Part shown: piece by piece, positions 12,690 to 23,394 of the stretch
How the letters are laid out: each line of letters begins with the position of its first letter
How positions within the stretch are numbered: the stretch's first letter is position 1
Source: Hawksworthiomyces lignivorus
Lineage: Eukaryota; Ascomycota; Sordariomycetes; Ophiostomatales; Ophiostomataceae
Assembly (NCBI GenBank): GCA_002917075.1
Contig: NTMA01000036.1
Coordinates: 248,001-312,000 of the forward strand
Direction: 5' to 3'
Length of the DNA: 64,000 nt
The notes under the pieces: generated by a model
The model's input: only the letters and a program-made list of their open reading frames with translations
Told to the model about the DNA's origin: nothing
Databases searched by the model: none
Position numbers and translations under genes: made by a program

Positions 12690-13258
12690 TCGTCTCTTCC
12701 GTCTTCGGCTCTTTAGAAAAAAGAAAAGCATATAAAATCATTCCGAATTTTCACAAAATGCGACATTCACGATGAATTATGGAGTGTTGCTTCCTTCGCG
12801 AAATGCACTTCGGTTCTCTTTACAGTTATCGTGAGCTGATGAAAGTACACGAAAGTGCAATTTTAGTTCATTTTGGAGCTGTCAGATGGTCGATCATCGC
12901 TTTTATAAGAAGCTTATTGGGTTTTAAAATCACTCACGAGTATTTTCGTCATCTTCGGGAGTTGAATTTTGACCACTGTTTTTTCCAACCAAATGAGTGT
13001 GCTTTCCCTGGCCATGTCTCCAGAAGACGATAAGACGGATGACTTTAAATGGCCAGGCCCTGTTGAGGAGTTCTTGACTTATTTGATGGAACGCAGTTGG
13101 AGTGTCTCCAACTTGTACTTAATCATGAGTCCTGCCCATCCTCATAAGAACAGAATGTCAGACTTGGCTCATAGATCCCAATAGGACCAAGAAGCTGCAT
13201 ACGTCCGCGCATTGTCCAGATATCATATAATTCATCGAAGGCTATTGTTCTCAGGACA

Positions 13259-14629
13259 ATGGCTCCAGCTTTGCTGATTGACGACTTGTCTCAGCCTGCA
13301 CAATTGGGACATGATTTAGTATTTAAGAGGCCTGAAAACAACCTTCCTCCCCAGTGGCCAACAGCAGTAGCTGGCGATCTGGTGTGGACTGGCTCTGAGT
13401 TGAAAAATCCCAGTGACTACACTCTACTACTGAAAGAAGAGGAAGTCGAAGAGATTCGAGATGCCGTGGTCTACTTCAATGGTATAGCCCGGTTTCCACC
13501 ACAAATTGATTCGAGTGCTGACTTCGGCTAGGCCTCGGACTGGATGGCGATGAAGTCCAGCCGGAATTCTTCCCTCTTCCAAAGCTATCTGCCAAATTGC
13601 ATGATTGCGCTGAAGAGGTCCATATTGGCAAAGGCTTTGTCAATATCAGGGGCTTGAACCCTGCTAATTTCAGCATTGAAGAAAACGCCATCATTTTTCT
13701 TGGAATCTCTAGCTATATTGGAGATATCCGAGGAAAACAGGACGAAGATGGAAACATGATGAGTACGTTTCCTATTTTAAGAAAGTAACCGAGAGTAATA
13801 TCTCATTGAACGAAATAGTGCACCTGTATGATGTAAAAGAGACGCGGGCTCCTCAAGCTTTTCGACCAACTCGTTACTCGAACAGAGCTTCCGTAGGTGT
13901 ACAGACATGCCGCTAAAATTTGAGCCGGCTAACTTTGCGATCTACAGACCTATCACACGGATACTTTCTGTGATGTCCTTGCTCTCCAGACAAGATCTCT
14001 TGCTGAAAATGGCGGAAGACACAGCCTCTCCTCGTCTTGGACAATATACAATCAAATGGCTGCTGAACGTCCAGATCTTGTCAGTGTCCTTGCTAAGCCT
14101 AACTGGCACTTTGATAGGTGTGTATCATACCAAGCGTGTTGAAAGTCTATCTTCTAATACTATTTACTGTAGTCGTAGCAAACTGATTGGTTCAAATTGC
14201 CGGCCACTGCTGTTCTATTCTGACAGCCGTATTATCATGAATTTCGCACGAGAACCACTTGTAGGTGTCAAAAATGTGGCTCGCGGAACATCGCTGCCAG
14301 GGCCAAGTCTCAAGCAGCTAGAGGCTTTAAATATGGTCGAACAGTGTGCAACCAGCAACCAGCTAATTCTTGATCTCGAACCGGGTGATATGACATTCAT
14401 CAACAACCATGCTATTTTGCACTCCCGAGAAGCGTTTCAAGACAGCGAGCAGAACAGACGACATATTGTTCGGCTCTGGATCAGAAACGAACGCCTCTCA
14501 TGGGCACTGCCAGAAGAGCTGCATCACGGTAATTCGAGAATCTACGGTCAAAATGAAATTGATGAGATCTGGAATGTGGCGCCAGTAACACGCCTGGCTT
14601 TTTCTCTGAGCGAAAGACTGTGCTCTTAA
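13259..14629 (+). CDS. TauD/TfdA-type Fe(II)/2-oxoglutarate dioxygenase
   Basis: Five exons (13259-13481, 13532-13762, 13819-13892, 13948-14117, 14173-14629) joined in frame encode 384 residues. The introns are 50-56 bases long. Read without splicing the locus looks like a broken gene with several stops; the spliced model removes all of them. Seen: the iron-binding HxD motif YHTDT (H179, D181), the distal histidine in ILHSREAF (H316) and the 2-oxoglutarate-binding arginine in HIVRLW (R333). Family knowledge: these cytosolic enzymes hydroxylate substrates such as taurine, sulfonates or alkyl sulfates and release CO2 and succinate. Many fungal members act in secondary metabolism. The neighbours give no pathway, so the substrate is unknown. 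Confidence 0.86.
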
Positions 14630-14831
14630 GAGCTCTCATGTTTTGTATACGTATTTTCTGTAGTAGTATCCGGCTGATATTGGTCTTCTTGAATTGGCGA
14701 AATAATTTCGGTAATGGGAAATTTAATTCTATTGTCTCCTGTAAGGGACTGAACAGCTTGTAGGTTATTAGTGAGATGGCCTCGCTTGTAGAGGTTGCCA
14801 GGCATGATTACGATTAACCAAGGCACACGTC

Positions 14832-14838
14832 TATTTAA
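14832..14838 (+). promoter_or_regulatory. TATA-like box of the kinase-like gene
   Basis: TATTTAA lies 85 bases before the ATG at 14923, in the short 293-base gap after the dioxygenase gene. Confidence 0.35.
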
Positions 14839-14922
14839 AGCCCGCTCGTCCCCTTGATCCACGTCAGACAAGTTTCTTAACCATCTTCTGTGCTAGCTGG
14901 GTAACCTGCTTTAATTGGCATT

Positions 14923-16683
14923 ATGGAGATCTCCGACGAGGTTTTCGACAGCATCCTCACACCAACTGCTGCTCATACAACTGAGGCAAAATGTCGCGAA
15001 GATGATGTTGACCAACCTTGGAATACATCCTGGCTGAATCCCAAAAACAGACCAGATAGTACTGAGCTGTTAAAGACATCAACGTGGCGATTTGATGGAA
15101 TCGATGTTGCTGGTAGCCGATACTTTTTTGTGCCGAACTTTGCCATTGGAAAGCCTCCACGGCGCATCGATGTCTTTGTACCTAGGTACCAGTTCCAACA
15201 CAAGGGACTTCGTGAAGCACTTGAATCTCGCCTCTCTGTCATTTCGCAAGGCACAGACGCTCAACGGCTTGGCATAACCCGATTCTTGCTCCGGGTTCTT
15301 ACGTTTTGGAGCTCCAAGGATCACAAATTTGAAGATCACTATATGTCCATGCCTTTCGGTTCTCGAATTATTGTCGAAAACCTTGCGCCTAGTTACCACG
15401 AGGCGGCAGTACATCTCATACCGGTATATGAGGTTGAAAGACATTGGCTTCCTCTATGGTCCCTCCAGACACAATGGGGTCTTCCCGCAAGCGCCTGGCC
15501 TCTGTCTATATCGATAGAGGAACTGGCGTTATTTCACCAGCCTCATGAAGCGATAGCACTAGTTCGCGTCCCGCGCCTACAAGGAGAGAAAATTTTTGTC
15601 TTCAAATCTCTGGTTAGAGATGTGAAGTATCTCTATCACGAGCTACGAATGCTACTCACTAATTCCAAACACCCGAATATTCTGGGAAAACCAGCATACA
15701 TTGTTACCAAAAAAGGCAAGTTCGGAAGCAAAGTCGGGGTGTGCGGCTTTATCTTGGAATACTATCCTGATGGAACACTTTGTCATCTGTTCGCGAGACA
15801 AGGCCAGAGAGTTGCGCTTTCGGATCGATTTCGTTGGGCACTTCAGATCACTTCAGCTCTTATCCACATTCAAGATTCCTCTCTTGGGTACTACCCGGAT
15901 CTCAAGCCTGACAATGTTATTATACACAATGCAGGAGGCACAAAGGACGCCTTGCTTATCGACCTAGAGCAGAGAGGTGGTTGGTACTCTTGGTCTCCTC
16001 CAGAAGTCTCCTACGTCGAATATGTTGAGTATATGGCGTGCTCAGACATGATCGATCAACGCGCGGCCAATAAATACATCGGATTGATGCAAGCCTTGTG
16101 TCCTAACTGGCAACCTCCGACGAGGATAGTAAAATATAAGCCAGCGCCATGTGGTTACAGCACTGCTTGGTCCCAAATGAGCCGGAATGAACAAGAATCT
16201 GCTCAAGTTTACATGCTCGGCAAGCTACTATGGTGCATATTTGAGTCAAGATCCGCCATAACTTGTGGTATGAGCCCGGACATTCTGAGAGAGCAATGTC
16301 CAGACCATGGGTTCCCAGAGTTCGTTTATACACCCCATTCTATCAGGAAGCTTATTAGAAGTTGCACGACAGGTGCTGTGGAGTGGAGGGGGAGGCGCCG
16401 CCCAATTGAGAGGAGAGGAAGTTATCTAATCATATGCGGCGCTGGTATGGCATCATCGACGCCTAACGAGGTCCACATGGCTGCCTCAAAGTGGTGGAAC
16501 AATGAACTTGAGGTAGCTGTACGATACGTGGAGTGGAGGGTCATGCAAAGAAACCATCTACTGAGCGCTGAAGATAAGGCATGGGATGACAATCCAGCTG
16601 AATTCACTAGCCAACGTCCAAGATTGGCACACGTCTACTCCGTATTGAGCGAACAAAATAAGACGTATCGATTACTCCCATAA
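14923..16683 (+). CDS. divergent protein kinase-like protein
   Basis: An intronless gene for 586 residues. The C-terminal half has protein kinase landmarks: a lysine strand VFKSL (K228), HPNIL, a hinge-like FILEYYPDGTL, a catalytic loop YPDLKPDNVII (D326, K328, N331) and a metal-site DLE (D347) where DFG is usual. The HRD motif reads YPD. GGWYSWSPPEV follows in the place of the activation segment and APE motif. The first 200 residues match no domain I recognise. Family knowledge: such single-exon kinase-like proteins occur in many filamentous ascomycetes and often lack close paralogues. The catalytic Asp and Lys are present, so activity is possible, but the changed HRD and DFG motifs and the absence of an obvious glycine-rich loop leave it open whether it is a kinase or a pseudokinase. 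Confidence 0.7.
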   Translation: MEISDEVFDSILTPTAAHTTEAKCREDDVDQPWNTSWLNPKNRPDSTELLKTSTWRFDGIDVAGSRYFFVPNFAIGKPPRRIDVFVPRYQFQHKGLREALESRLSVISQGTDAQRLGITRFLLRVLTFWSSKDHKFEDHYMSMPFGSRIIVENLAPSYHEAAVHLIPVYEVERHWLPLWSLQTQWGLPASAWPLSISIEELALFHQPHEAIALVRVPRLQGEKIFVFKSLVRDVKYLYHELRMLLTNSKHPNILGKPAYIVTKKGKFGSKVGVCGFILEYYPDGTLCHLFARQGQRVALSDRFRWALQITSALIHIQDSSLGYYPDLKPDNVIIHNAGGTKDALLIDLEQRGGWYSWSPPEVSYVEYVEYMACSDMIDQRAANKYIGLMQALCPNWQPPTRIVKYKPAPCGYSTAWSQMSRNEQESAQVYMLGKLLWCIFESRSAITCGMSPDILREQCPDHGFPEFVYTPHSIRKLIRSCTTGAVEWRGRRRPIERRGSYLIICGAGMASSTPNEVHMAASKWWNNELEVAVRYVEWRVMQRNHLLSAEDKAWDDNPAEFTSQRPRLAHVYSVLSEQNKTYRLLP

Positions 16684-17054
16684 CTTTTCTTATAGCTTTA
16701 AACAAACTATTGAGGTACCTGATTAACTAGTATCCATTAGCTTTCTCAACGACCTCTTCTCTCTCTGCCGTTTTCTATCAACCCATCTCTCCCCGCCAGC
16801 GCTTGTTTTCATTGCTGCAAAAGTACCATACCACGTAATTAATAACCTCCGTCCCGCCAGCAATCTATCTAGAAGCAGATCATTTTCTCTTATTGGTGAG
16901 GTCTTGCTCAGGTTTCGGATTTACAGTCTGCTGTTCACAGAAGCCGGCTTGAATAAGTACATCGAGAAATATTGTTCGCTTAGAAGTGCTGCATGTGGGG
17001 AAACTACGGTCAATTTATTAATTTTTTTTTTGAAAGGTGCTGTTGCAAGGAAGT
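16684..17054. other. convergent 3' intergenic region
   Basis: This lies between the kinase-like gene (plus) and the membrane-protein gene (minus). It contains CT- and T-rich runs and no gene. Confidence 0.55.
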
Positions 17055-17768
17055 TTACCTGTAAGGTACTTGTTTTGTGACGGATCGATTTATAAACATT
17101 ATCAATGCTAGCATGGTGGTGTAGAGCACAGGACCATAGGGGTAGCCGGCGATCGTTAAGGTAACAGGGCAGGATATGAGTTGCACAGTTGTCATCAATG
17201 GCCGCGAAGCGTCAGTATATCCTAAGATGCCATATTTCCGCATAGCCCACGTTTGCCAACGGAGATATGCAAACCAGTCAATGCAGTGGATAAATAGTCG
17301 TAGCCAGTAGGGGTTACTTGTCACAAATCCGGCAATGACAGATACAAGGTTCAGGATACCCATGCTTTGGAAGCTGGCTTTGATCAATGGGTCCTTGTAT
17401 TGCGAATAGTTGGCCAAGTTAAGACCGCTTGCAACCTGAGTTAAGCCAAGGACGAAATCGAGCCTGCCTGGAATGACAGGACCGCTGAAGAGTTGCAAAA
17501 CTGAATAGCGGCAAACGATGAAGAAGCTAAGGAGAATATGGAAGGCCATTGGCTTGTAGGGATACCGCACTCGGTTGGAGGTCTCCTTCGCTCGAATGTA
17601 CCGCAAGGCGTTGCCCCAAACTTTCGTGTACAGCAGAGTCCTGACGATTATCTCTGCAACAGCACGATTTTGGCCTACGAAGGCCCATGCCTCGGTTCTC
17701 CATGCCTCCCACTGCGCAACACTTGCTGTATTCATGGCTGTCGATGCCTCGCTAGACACAACGTTCAT
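17055..17768 (-). CDS. orphan multi-pass membrane protein
   Basis: A single open frame for 237 residues. Several hydrophobic segments are visible, at about residues 74-95 (FHILLSFFIVCRY), 102-118, 135-150, 155-172 and 205-225, so a four- or five-span integral membrane protein is likely. The N-terminal 70 residues are polar. I do not recognise the family. Its size is like that of the small membrane-bound terpene cyclases of meroterpenoid clusters, but I see none of their sequence features and no cluster partners nearby, so no function is assigned. The ATG used is the first in the frame. The gene points towards the kinase-like gene. Confidence 0.6.
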   Translation of the reverse strand: MNVVSSEASTAMNTASVAQWEAWRTEAWAFVGQNRAVAEIIVRTLLYTKVWGNALRYIRAKETSNRVRYPYKPMAFHILLSFFIVCRYSVLQLFSGPVIPGRLDFVLGLTQVASGLNLANYSQYKDPLIKASFQSMGILNLVSVIAGFVTSNPYWLRLFIHCIDWFAYLRWQTWAMRKYGILGYTDASRPLMTTVQLISCPVTLTIAGYPYGPVLYTTMLALIMFINRSVTKQVPYR

Positions 17769-18857
17769 TCACCAGCGGGTGCTTAAAGACGGCTTGAAAG
17801 ATGAGTATAACGAAGCAAGATAGATGGATGCATGCTTTCATATAAATATGGTAAGGCGTTGCGGTGCTCGAAGAACTTCGCAAGACTGAACGATTTACGA
17901 GCCTCCATCTGAGTCAGCGCTAACAATGAGCAGAGGCCTCGTATGTTGACCACTATAATACTCTGTCTGAGAGGGGGCTGCGTTACAACGATAGAGCTGT
18001 AAGAAAGAGGATTATATAAAGCAAGTGTAAAGGGCCGATGTAGAAAAGACGTACGATGTAGCCGTTTATCTTGTTCTGTTGTCATGGTCGAAGGTAACTT
18101 AGGGGTCATATTCGGGGATTCAGCAAAAGAATCCGCGATATATCCGGATGAAGTGGGACCACACCGACTATTATAGCATACCTTTTTGGGCATCGAAATC
18201 CTACCTGAATATGCACACCCCCGTTGCACCTTATATTAAGTGAATTATTATACTTTATTAATTTAATATAATAGAAGTGCAAAGAGAGACTACTTAGTCC
18301 ACGTTACGAAGTATACCGATGTTACAGTTACTGTTCTGCTTCTGTGGAAGCTGACAGTGGTTAGCATGCAAATATAAATCCGGATTGGATGCGATGGGAG
18401 CTACTTATATCATCGCCAAGCGCTGAGTAAATAGCTTGAATGTATTGTTCACAAAGGACACCCGATACTCAGACTATCAACATCTCGACATATCTGTAAC
18501 AAGGCTCTTTGTGCCAGAATTTCGGTCTCAAAAATGAGTCACTCAGATTCACATATACTCCACGCCAGTATATGAGTTCCACCACTTGTGCCATCAAGAG
18601 AAGTTATACTATGCGGTGATATTCTATCGAGTTTGGCTAGGTTTATACGACTAAGGCCTAGTCTAATCAAAACAAGTTCAATGGCCCATATCGCTGATAG
18701 CACATGCTCTACGCAGATGGCGAAAAGTTTTGGTGAGGAGAATATATACATCGCCAGTGGCAGTCCGAGAAAGTCGCCTACTGTAGCAGCCGCAACAGTG
18801 AGATCAAAATGCAACCCAAAAGCACTGACGTTTGTAATGCGAGCTACCCTAGACATC
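17769..18857. other. intergenic, no supported gene
   Basis: Short frames on both strands, including one of 148 codons on the minus strand at 17783-18229, show no motif, no splice continuity and no typical coding bias. AT-rich DNA lies at 18230-18290. Confidence 0.45.
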
Positions 18858-19867
18858 CTACGCCGCGTTACTCTTCACTAGCTCCACCGCTCGTTCGGCG
18901 AGCAGCTGTGCATCCCCTGGCCACCGGCCGCTGACATAGTTGTAAGTAGGATCCTCGACAATGAATCTGCTGGTCAGTTTCCGCAAGAGAGACTGGGTCT
19001 GGGGGCCAAGGAGGGGAAACATACGGTGATAAGCTGAGGCTGCCCTTCCACTGCTTCTTGGGATCATCCAAGACTTTCTTTACCTAAGCAGCATGCCGCA
19101 ACGACATTTGTCAATGACACGGCGAGGAAAATAAAATGAACAGGGAAAATCCCGGCATGGTTTCATCATACCGATTCCTCGACGTTCTCGCTGCCAGCCC
19201 CGTACGTCTTGTAATAGTCGCCCAGGAACAGCCGCGTACCCCAGAAGGCGGCCTGTTCAAAGCGCGTTGGTAATGCTGTCGTCTCGGCATCATGCAACAC
19301 GCTGGCTCCAGAGGGTAACTTAGACATGCTGAGCACCATGACGCCGTGGCAGATAGCCGCAACAACTTTGCTGCTGCCGCCGACTGAAGCGGCGGCATGC
19401 CTCCTGGTCTTGGGGAAGTAGTCGGCCAGGAGTTCGTGCACCTCTTTCGAGTCGATTACCTGGCGCACTGACTTCTCATGCCCACCCGGCAGAAATATCA
19501 GCGAATATGGCTCCAGAGAGAAACCGGCTGCCGTCCAGGCTAGTGGATTCTGGTATGGCGCTGTGGCCAGCATGGCGTGGTACTGCTTGACAACGGCACG
19601 CGTGGCACCCAATAGTGTCTGCGTCAGGCCTTCGTGCATGAGGCGATCGCAGACAGGCTGGCGCCCGGTCTCCGTGGCAAACTGGACGTCAAAACCAGCC
19701 TGCGTGAAGACTGAGAAGGGCACGGCCGTTTCTGGGAGGTCAGCGGCTCAGGTTCCGTGCCTGCGATATGCGTCTGCACCATGTTCGTTCATGCGCTGGT
19801 TCAGATTCTCACCTGTTGGATCATGGCCGTAGTCAGACATCAAAAAGAGGACCTTTTGTGCAACCAT
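18858..19867 (-). CDS. DJ-1/PfpI family protein (class I glutamine amidotransferase-like)
   Basis: Four exons (19813-19867, 19172-19731, 19025-19083, 18858-18966) encode 260 residues. Seen: a Rossmann-like start KVLFLMSDYGHDPTE, the segment SLIFLPGGHE, and the nucleophile elbow VVAAICHG with C146 followed by H147. The C-terminal motif PFIVEDPTYNYVSGRW is joined across the last two introns. Family knowledge: fungal members of this DJ-1/PfpI group include glutathione-independent glyoxalase III-like and stress proteins, mostly cytosolic. The last intron has two possible acceptors; the one at 18967 is chosen because it gives the family's PFIVEDP sequence. Glyoxalase activity is an inference and the catalytic glutamate was not pinned down. 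Confidence 0.82.
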
Positions 19868-20927
19868 GGTGCTTGATGCAGAACTCTGCCGGCCTTTTCT
19901 TGCTTCTCTTCCTGGACGGCCACCGCCGCAACAATGGACGTCATCATATGTTATCAACAATCTACGGATCGGTGCAACGCTTTTCCGAGCATATTTGCAG
20001 CAGCACCAGCTGCTGTTGCAGTCCAGATGGCGCCCGACTCAGCTACTGATCGAGTTTTCTTTCACTGTTGCAGTCTGTCGCCTTAGACCTCTAATGCAAT
20101 CCCGACTCTGCCTAGGTATACATCGATTCCTTTTTTTGCGCATTGCGCAAATTGAAATAAAAGGTCCGTAAAAAGACCATACTGTATTAAACCCAAAGCA
20201 TCATAGCTTCTCTGCGTTTGGAGTATCTCCTTTTTTAATGTGTCTAAAGAGGTTGACTCCAAAAATAAATTGAGTCAAAAGGCGTTCCTTTTGGGTATTA
20301 AACTTAGCTCGGTATCAGACGAGATCCAGGGCTCTCGCATGATAACAGCTAGGTGACATCTTTAATTATCGCTGGTGTTACTAGCCGATTGAGCAGTGGG
20401 CTCTTTGCTAATAGGTGGCGTGCTGCCCCAGTTATGTACATATCTTGAAGATAAGTTGACTCCAGAGGAATTTTAAGATTTTTTTTAAAGTTTTTTCAAG
20501 TGGTTTTTTTTTTAATAAATTAGGCCGTTGAGCAGCAAACAGATTCCGACAGGGATAAGTGCGTCTGATATTAGCACTGCGCGATAAATGGTGGAGCCTT
20601 GTGGAACAAAAGCCCAGAGCGACAAGATGGTGATCCATGCAGCCTTCACATTTCGCCGAGATATTTTATGACTTTTGCTATTTGCTTCCCAATACACTAA
20701 CTAAGATTCGTTTGCTGTGTGCCATAACTCTGGATTATAAAAGCAATTTGATAACAGCTTTGCTGTAGATATGAATAAACGTAGAATTAATTCCTGGTCG
20801 GATGGTACCGATAAAGCCGTAGAGCTAAGAATTCATGCCGTATGCGCATTGACCTTGTTGAGCTCTCTAAAATGCCTCCAAACGTAGTATAACTTGTTGC
20901 TTTAAAAAACGTAAATAGATAAAAGAT
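19868..20927. other. AT-rich intergenic region
   Basis: This lies upstream of the DJ-1 gene and downstream of the small minus-strand gene. It has poly-A/T runs near 20470-20520. No coding frame is supported. Confidence 0.5.
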
Positions 20928-21242
20928 TTAACACTCCTTGACTTCAGACACGCCATGTCCATCGTGGTTGTTCGTACTCCCGGTGGGAGGAGCCGCCCCC
21001 GAGCCCGTAGAAGCCTGAGAGGTGAGCATAATAGTGGACATGGCTGAGATGTAGTAATCATACTTACTTCGACTGTTGAATCGAAAACTTCCTGCGTTAC
21101 AAATTCCCCGGCTTCGAAGTCTTCACAAAAAAAAGGTCAGAATTGTTAAAATATTAGTGTGAACCACGATGTTCAGCTTACAGTTGCACGCAACAAGAGT
21201 GGTATAAGGCTGGCCCTCATCTTGGCTGTTGATGAAAGGCAT
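20928..21242 (-). CDS. small acidic protein, 66 residues, three exons
   Basis: Each exon is too short to stand out, but three join cleanly: 21182-21242, 21068-21120 and 20928-21014. The introns are 61 and 53 bases with GTAAGC and GTAAGT donors and GAAG and TCAG acceptors. The protein starts MPFINSQDEGQPY. It is acidic in its first 38 residues and continues as a flexible Gly/Ser/Thr/His-rich tail (ASTGSGAAPPTGSTNNHDG). It ends in EVKEC, with one other cysteine at residue 19. There is no signal peptide and no membrane segment. I recognise no family. Two consensus introns and an intact frame argue that it is a real gene. It could be a small regulatory or stress protein, or a ribosomally made peptide precursor; nothing here decides. 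Confidence 0.55.
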
Positions 21243-22288
21243 CTTCTGGGATGGGTTGATGAGAGTTTATTTGGTATATTGTGAACTTTGCTAAAATGTA
21301 GAAGCAGATATCTGTGTGGAAGAAAAAAAAAAGCGATTATTATATATCATCAAAATTACAACATCATCCATCACATCGGCTTTCTTCAAGCAGATTGCAT
21401 TGGGCAGACTGAGTGCAGCAGACTGCATTGGCGACTACAAAAAAGGATATCTGAAGTTGGCAGACATCCCCATTAAGGGCAGTGAGTACGTGGGGGTTTC
21501 CGCCACGATACCAACTCTTTCCCTTCGGCTTTTTTACTTATCAAGGTATGCAATATCATTTGGAATGATAGGATAAGCTAATCGCATAGCAAAGAATTGG
21601 TTTTGCAGAGGTTTCTCAATCCATGGTCAATACTGAAAAATCAGAGTCGATGTTGGGAATAAGATAAAAAAAGATGAAGGACAAGTACGTGTAGTCTTAG
21701 AAGCCAATTAAAAATGACCCGGCGAGCATTTCCAAGATAGCTCATCTTGCATCCGGACCCGAGGAGGGCTGAGAAGCAAGTGCATCAGTATCCGTTCATG
21801 TCGCTGGTCACAACGGCAGGCTTACCAGCTGGTTAAAATGCCGACAAGACAAAGCCGGCGTAGGGGATCAACAAATAAGACTATGTTTACTACTCTAACT
21901 CAAAAAGAATATTGGTTGGCTGCATAGAAGTTGAGGACTATTGGCCCATTAGACACATCGGTCGCGTCGCCTTTTAGGCAACGAGAGTTCCACGCGCACC
22001 ATGCGACCCGTGTAGAGGCAAGACAGTCAGAGTTTAATGCCTACAGTGGTTTCTTGTGTGAAGTAATGCGGCTAACTTGGTTAGCGTAGCTCGCCTGCAT
22101 AATCCAATCAGGTTGAGGCCGGTGTGAGAACCACAGCAGGGCACTTGTCAGGAAATCCACGAACCATTATGAATCTGTGTAGCATTGACTATAAGCACTA
22201 TGAGTTGTCTAGGCGTTTATAGCTTGACTGTTTGACGAAATGTAACTGATTTGTCACAAAAAATTGCAACGCCAGCTCGGAGAGAAGG
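21243..22288. other. intergenic, no supported gene
   Basis: This is the promoter side of the small gene and the 3' side of the Nudix gene. A plus-strand frame at 21316-21576 has no supporting motif. Confidence 0.45.
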
Positions 22289-23394
22289 CTAGACAACAAA
22301 AAGATCATGTTTTCTATGCAAGCGAGAGCAAACTTCCATTATATGGCTTTCGTTTTTCGAGTTTACGAGTCCGTGTCGGACAAAGTGAGCGAGATAAGTC
22401 AACGTGCGACTTGGTGTAAACTCATCGCCCATCAGCGCCTCTTGGAGCTCAAAGAGGGACATTAATGTGAAACTTTCTACTTCTCCGTCGTTAGGTTTGG
22501 GGATCATGCCAACAGGGAGTTCGAGCTCAAAAACAAACTGGCAATGGTGCTGGCATCCGGGGCGGCCGTCGCTGAGAGTTGACATTTGGTAGGTCACTGT
22601 ACCACAGGGCTGAATATGAGTGCGTGCAAAATCTGTTGAGATGCCTGTCTCCTCATATACTTCTCTAATTATGCCGTCCAGAGGGTCTTCTCCAGAGAGC
22701 ATGTTCCCCGATACAAAGTTGTCTAGCATACCAGGAAAGGTAGATTTAGAACTAGAACGACGTGGCACCCAATACCGATATTCGCGGATGCCAAGATCAC
22801 TTTCAGAAACAGTGTAGCCCGTAAGATGGACGCCGTAACTTATGATGCCGAAGAGGTCCGCTGCGCAAAGGTCTACATCCAGAACATGTTGGCCATCGCG
22901 GGCATGAACGGCCAGAGACTGACCGTACAACTGACGGTTAACACGACCCAGGTTTTGGCGAAGAGTGTTCTGGAGCTTCGTAGTTCGATCATTCGCGCCC
23001 GAATCAGCTCCAGAAAGGGTGAGAATGCGCTTCTCTTGGTCAATTGTCCATATGTCCTGTGGCCAGACCATGCTATCCACAACGATGCGGTGCACATATC
23101 CAAGGGGCTCATTGACTCCCTGAACGAAGAAGTAGAAGAAATCTTTCATGTGCCTTCTATATGCTTCGGGGTCGCGTTGGTAGTATGGCCATCTGAGAGC
23201 AAGTATTAGTTAGTGGCGTGCTAACCAGGCGCTAAGTGAATAAGGCAACCAAGTGTCCCATACGTGTCAACCTTGTTAAGCAAGGTCAACGCCGAGAAAG
23301 AAGGAGGACTAGCGACCCGTGGTAGTTTGAGGGGTGTGTGAAGGTAGGGGGAAGGCCTGAAAAGGCGCACAGCAGACAATAGGTAGGATGTCAT
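22289..23394 (-). CDS. Nudix hydrolase of the Tnr3/DUF4743 type with leader-like N-terminus
   Basis: Two exons (23264-23394, 22289-23192) encode 344 residues. Residues about 44-150 form the DUF4743-like region (WPYYQRDPEAY, then PLGYVHR). A complete Nudix box G-x5-E-x7-REVYEETGI follows at 206-228, preceded by FPGMLDNFVSG. Family knowledge: this architecture is shared with the Nudix part of yeast thiamine pyrophosphokinase Tnr3 and related proteins that hydrolyse damaged thiamine diphosphates. The first exon adds 43 residues rich in Ser, Leu, Arg and Pro, without acidic residues until near its end, which look like a mitochondrial targeting leader. The 71-base intron has a CTAAC branch site. 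The start shares a 445-base divergent promoter with the Zn2Cys6 gene at 23840. The substrate is inferred from family only. Confidence 0.83.

Larger units (their letters stand above)
10215..13258. other. gene-poor, AT-rich stretch of 3 kb
   Basis: No coding frame with recognisable motifs or a consistent splice chain was found on either strand. The part nearest 10.2 kb is the promoter of the minus-strand Zn2Cys6 gene. From about 11.7 kb the DNA is AT-rich with short repeated words (see the inverted repeat at 12657). The last few hundred bases are the likely promoter of the dioxygenase gene at 13259. Confidence 0.5.

Noticed and set aside
13259..14629. reading the dioxygenase locus as a pseudogene with frameshifts
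   Set aside because: Every stop and frame change falls in a short intron with good splice sites; the spliced product is complete.
17055..17768. Pyr4/PaxB-type terpene cyclase
   Set aside because: Only the size and membrane character fit. No family residues were recognised and there is no prenyltransferase or terpene gene nearby.
17783..18229. 148-codon minus-strand frame upstream of the membrane-protein gene
   Set aside because: No motif and no plausible intron joining it to the membrane protein.
18539..18881. overlapping frames on both strands downstream of the DJ-1 gene
   Set aside because: Neither translation shows conserved motifs; the hydrophobic minus frame is probably chance.
21316..21576. 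86-codon plus-strand frame
   Set aside because: Starts in a poly-A run, without a motif or splice sites giving a longer protein.
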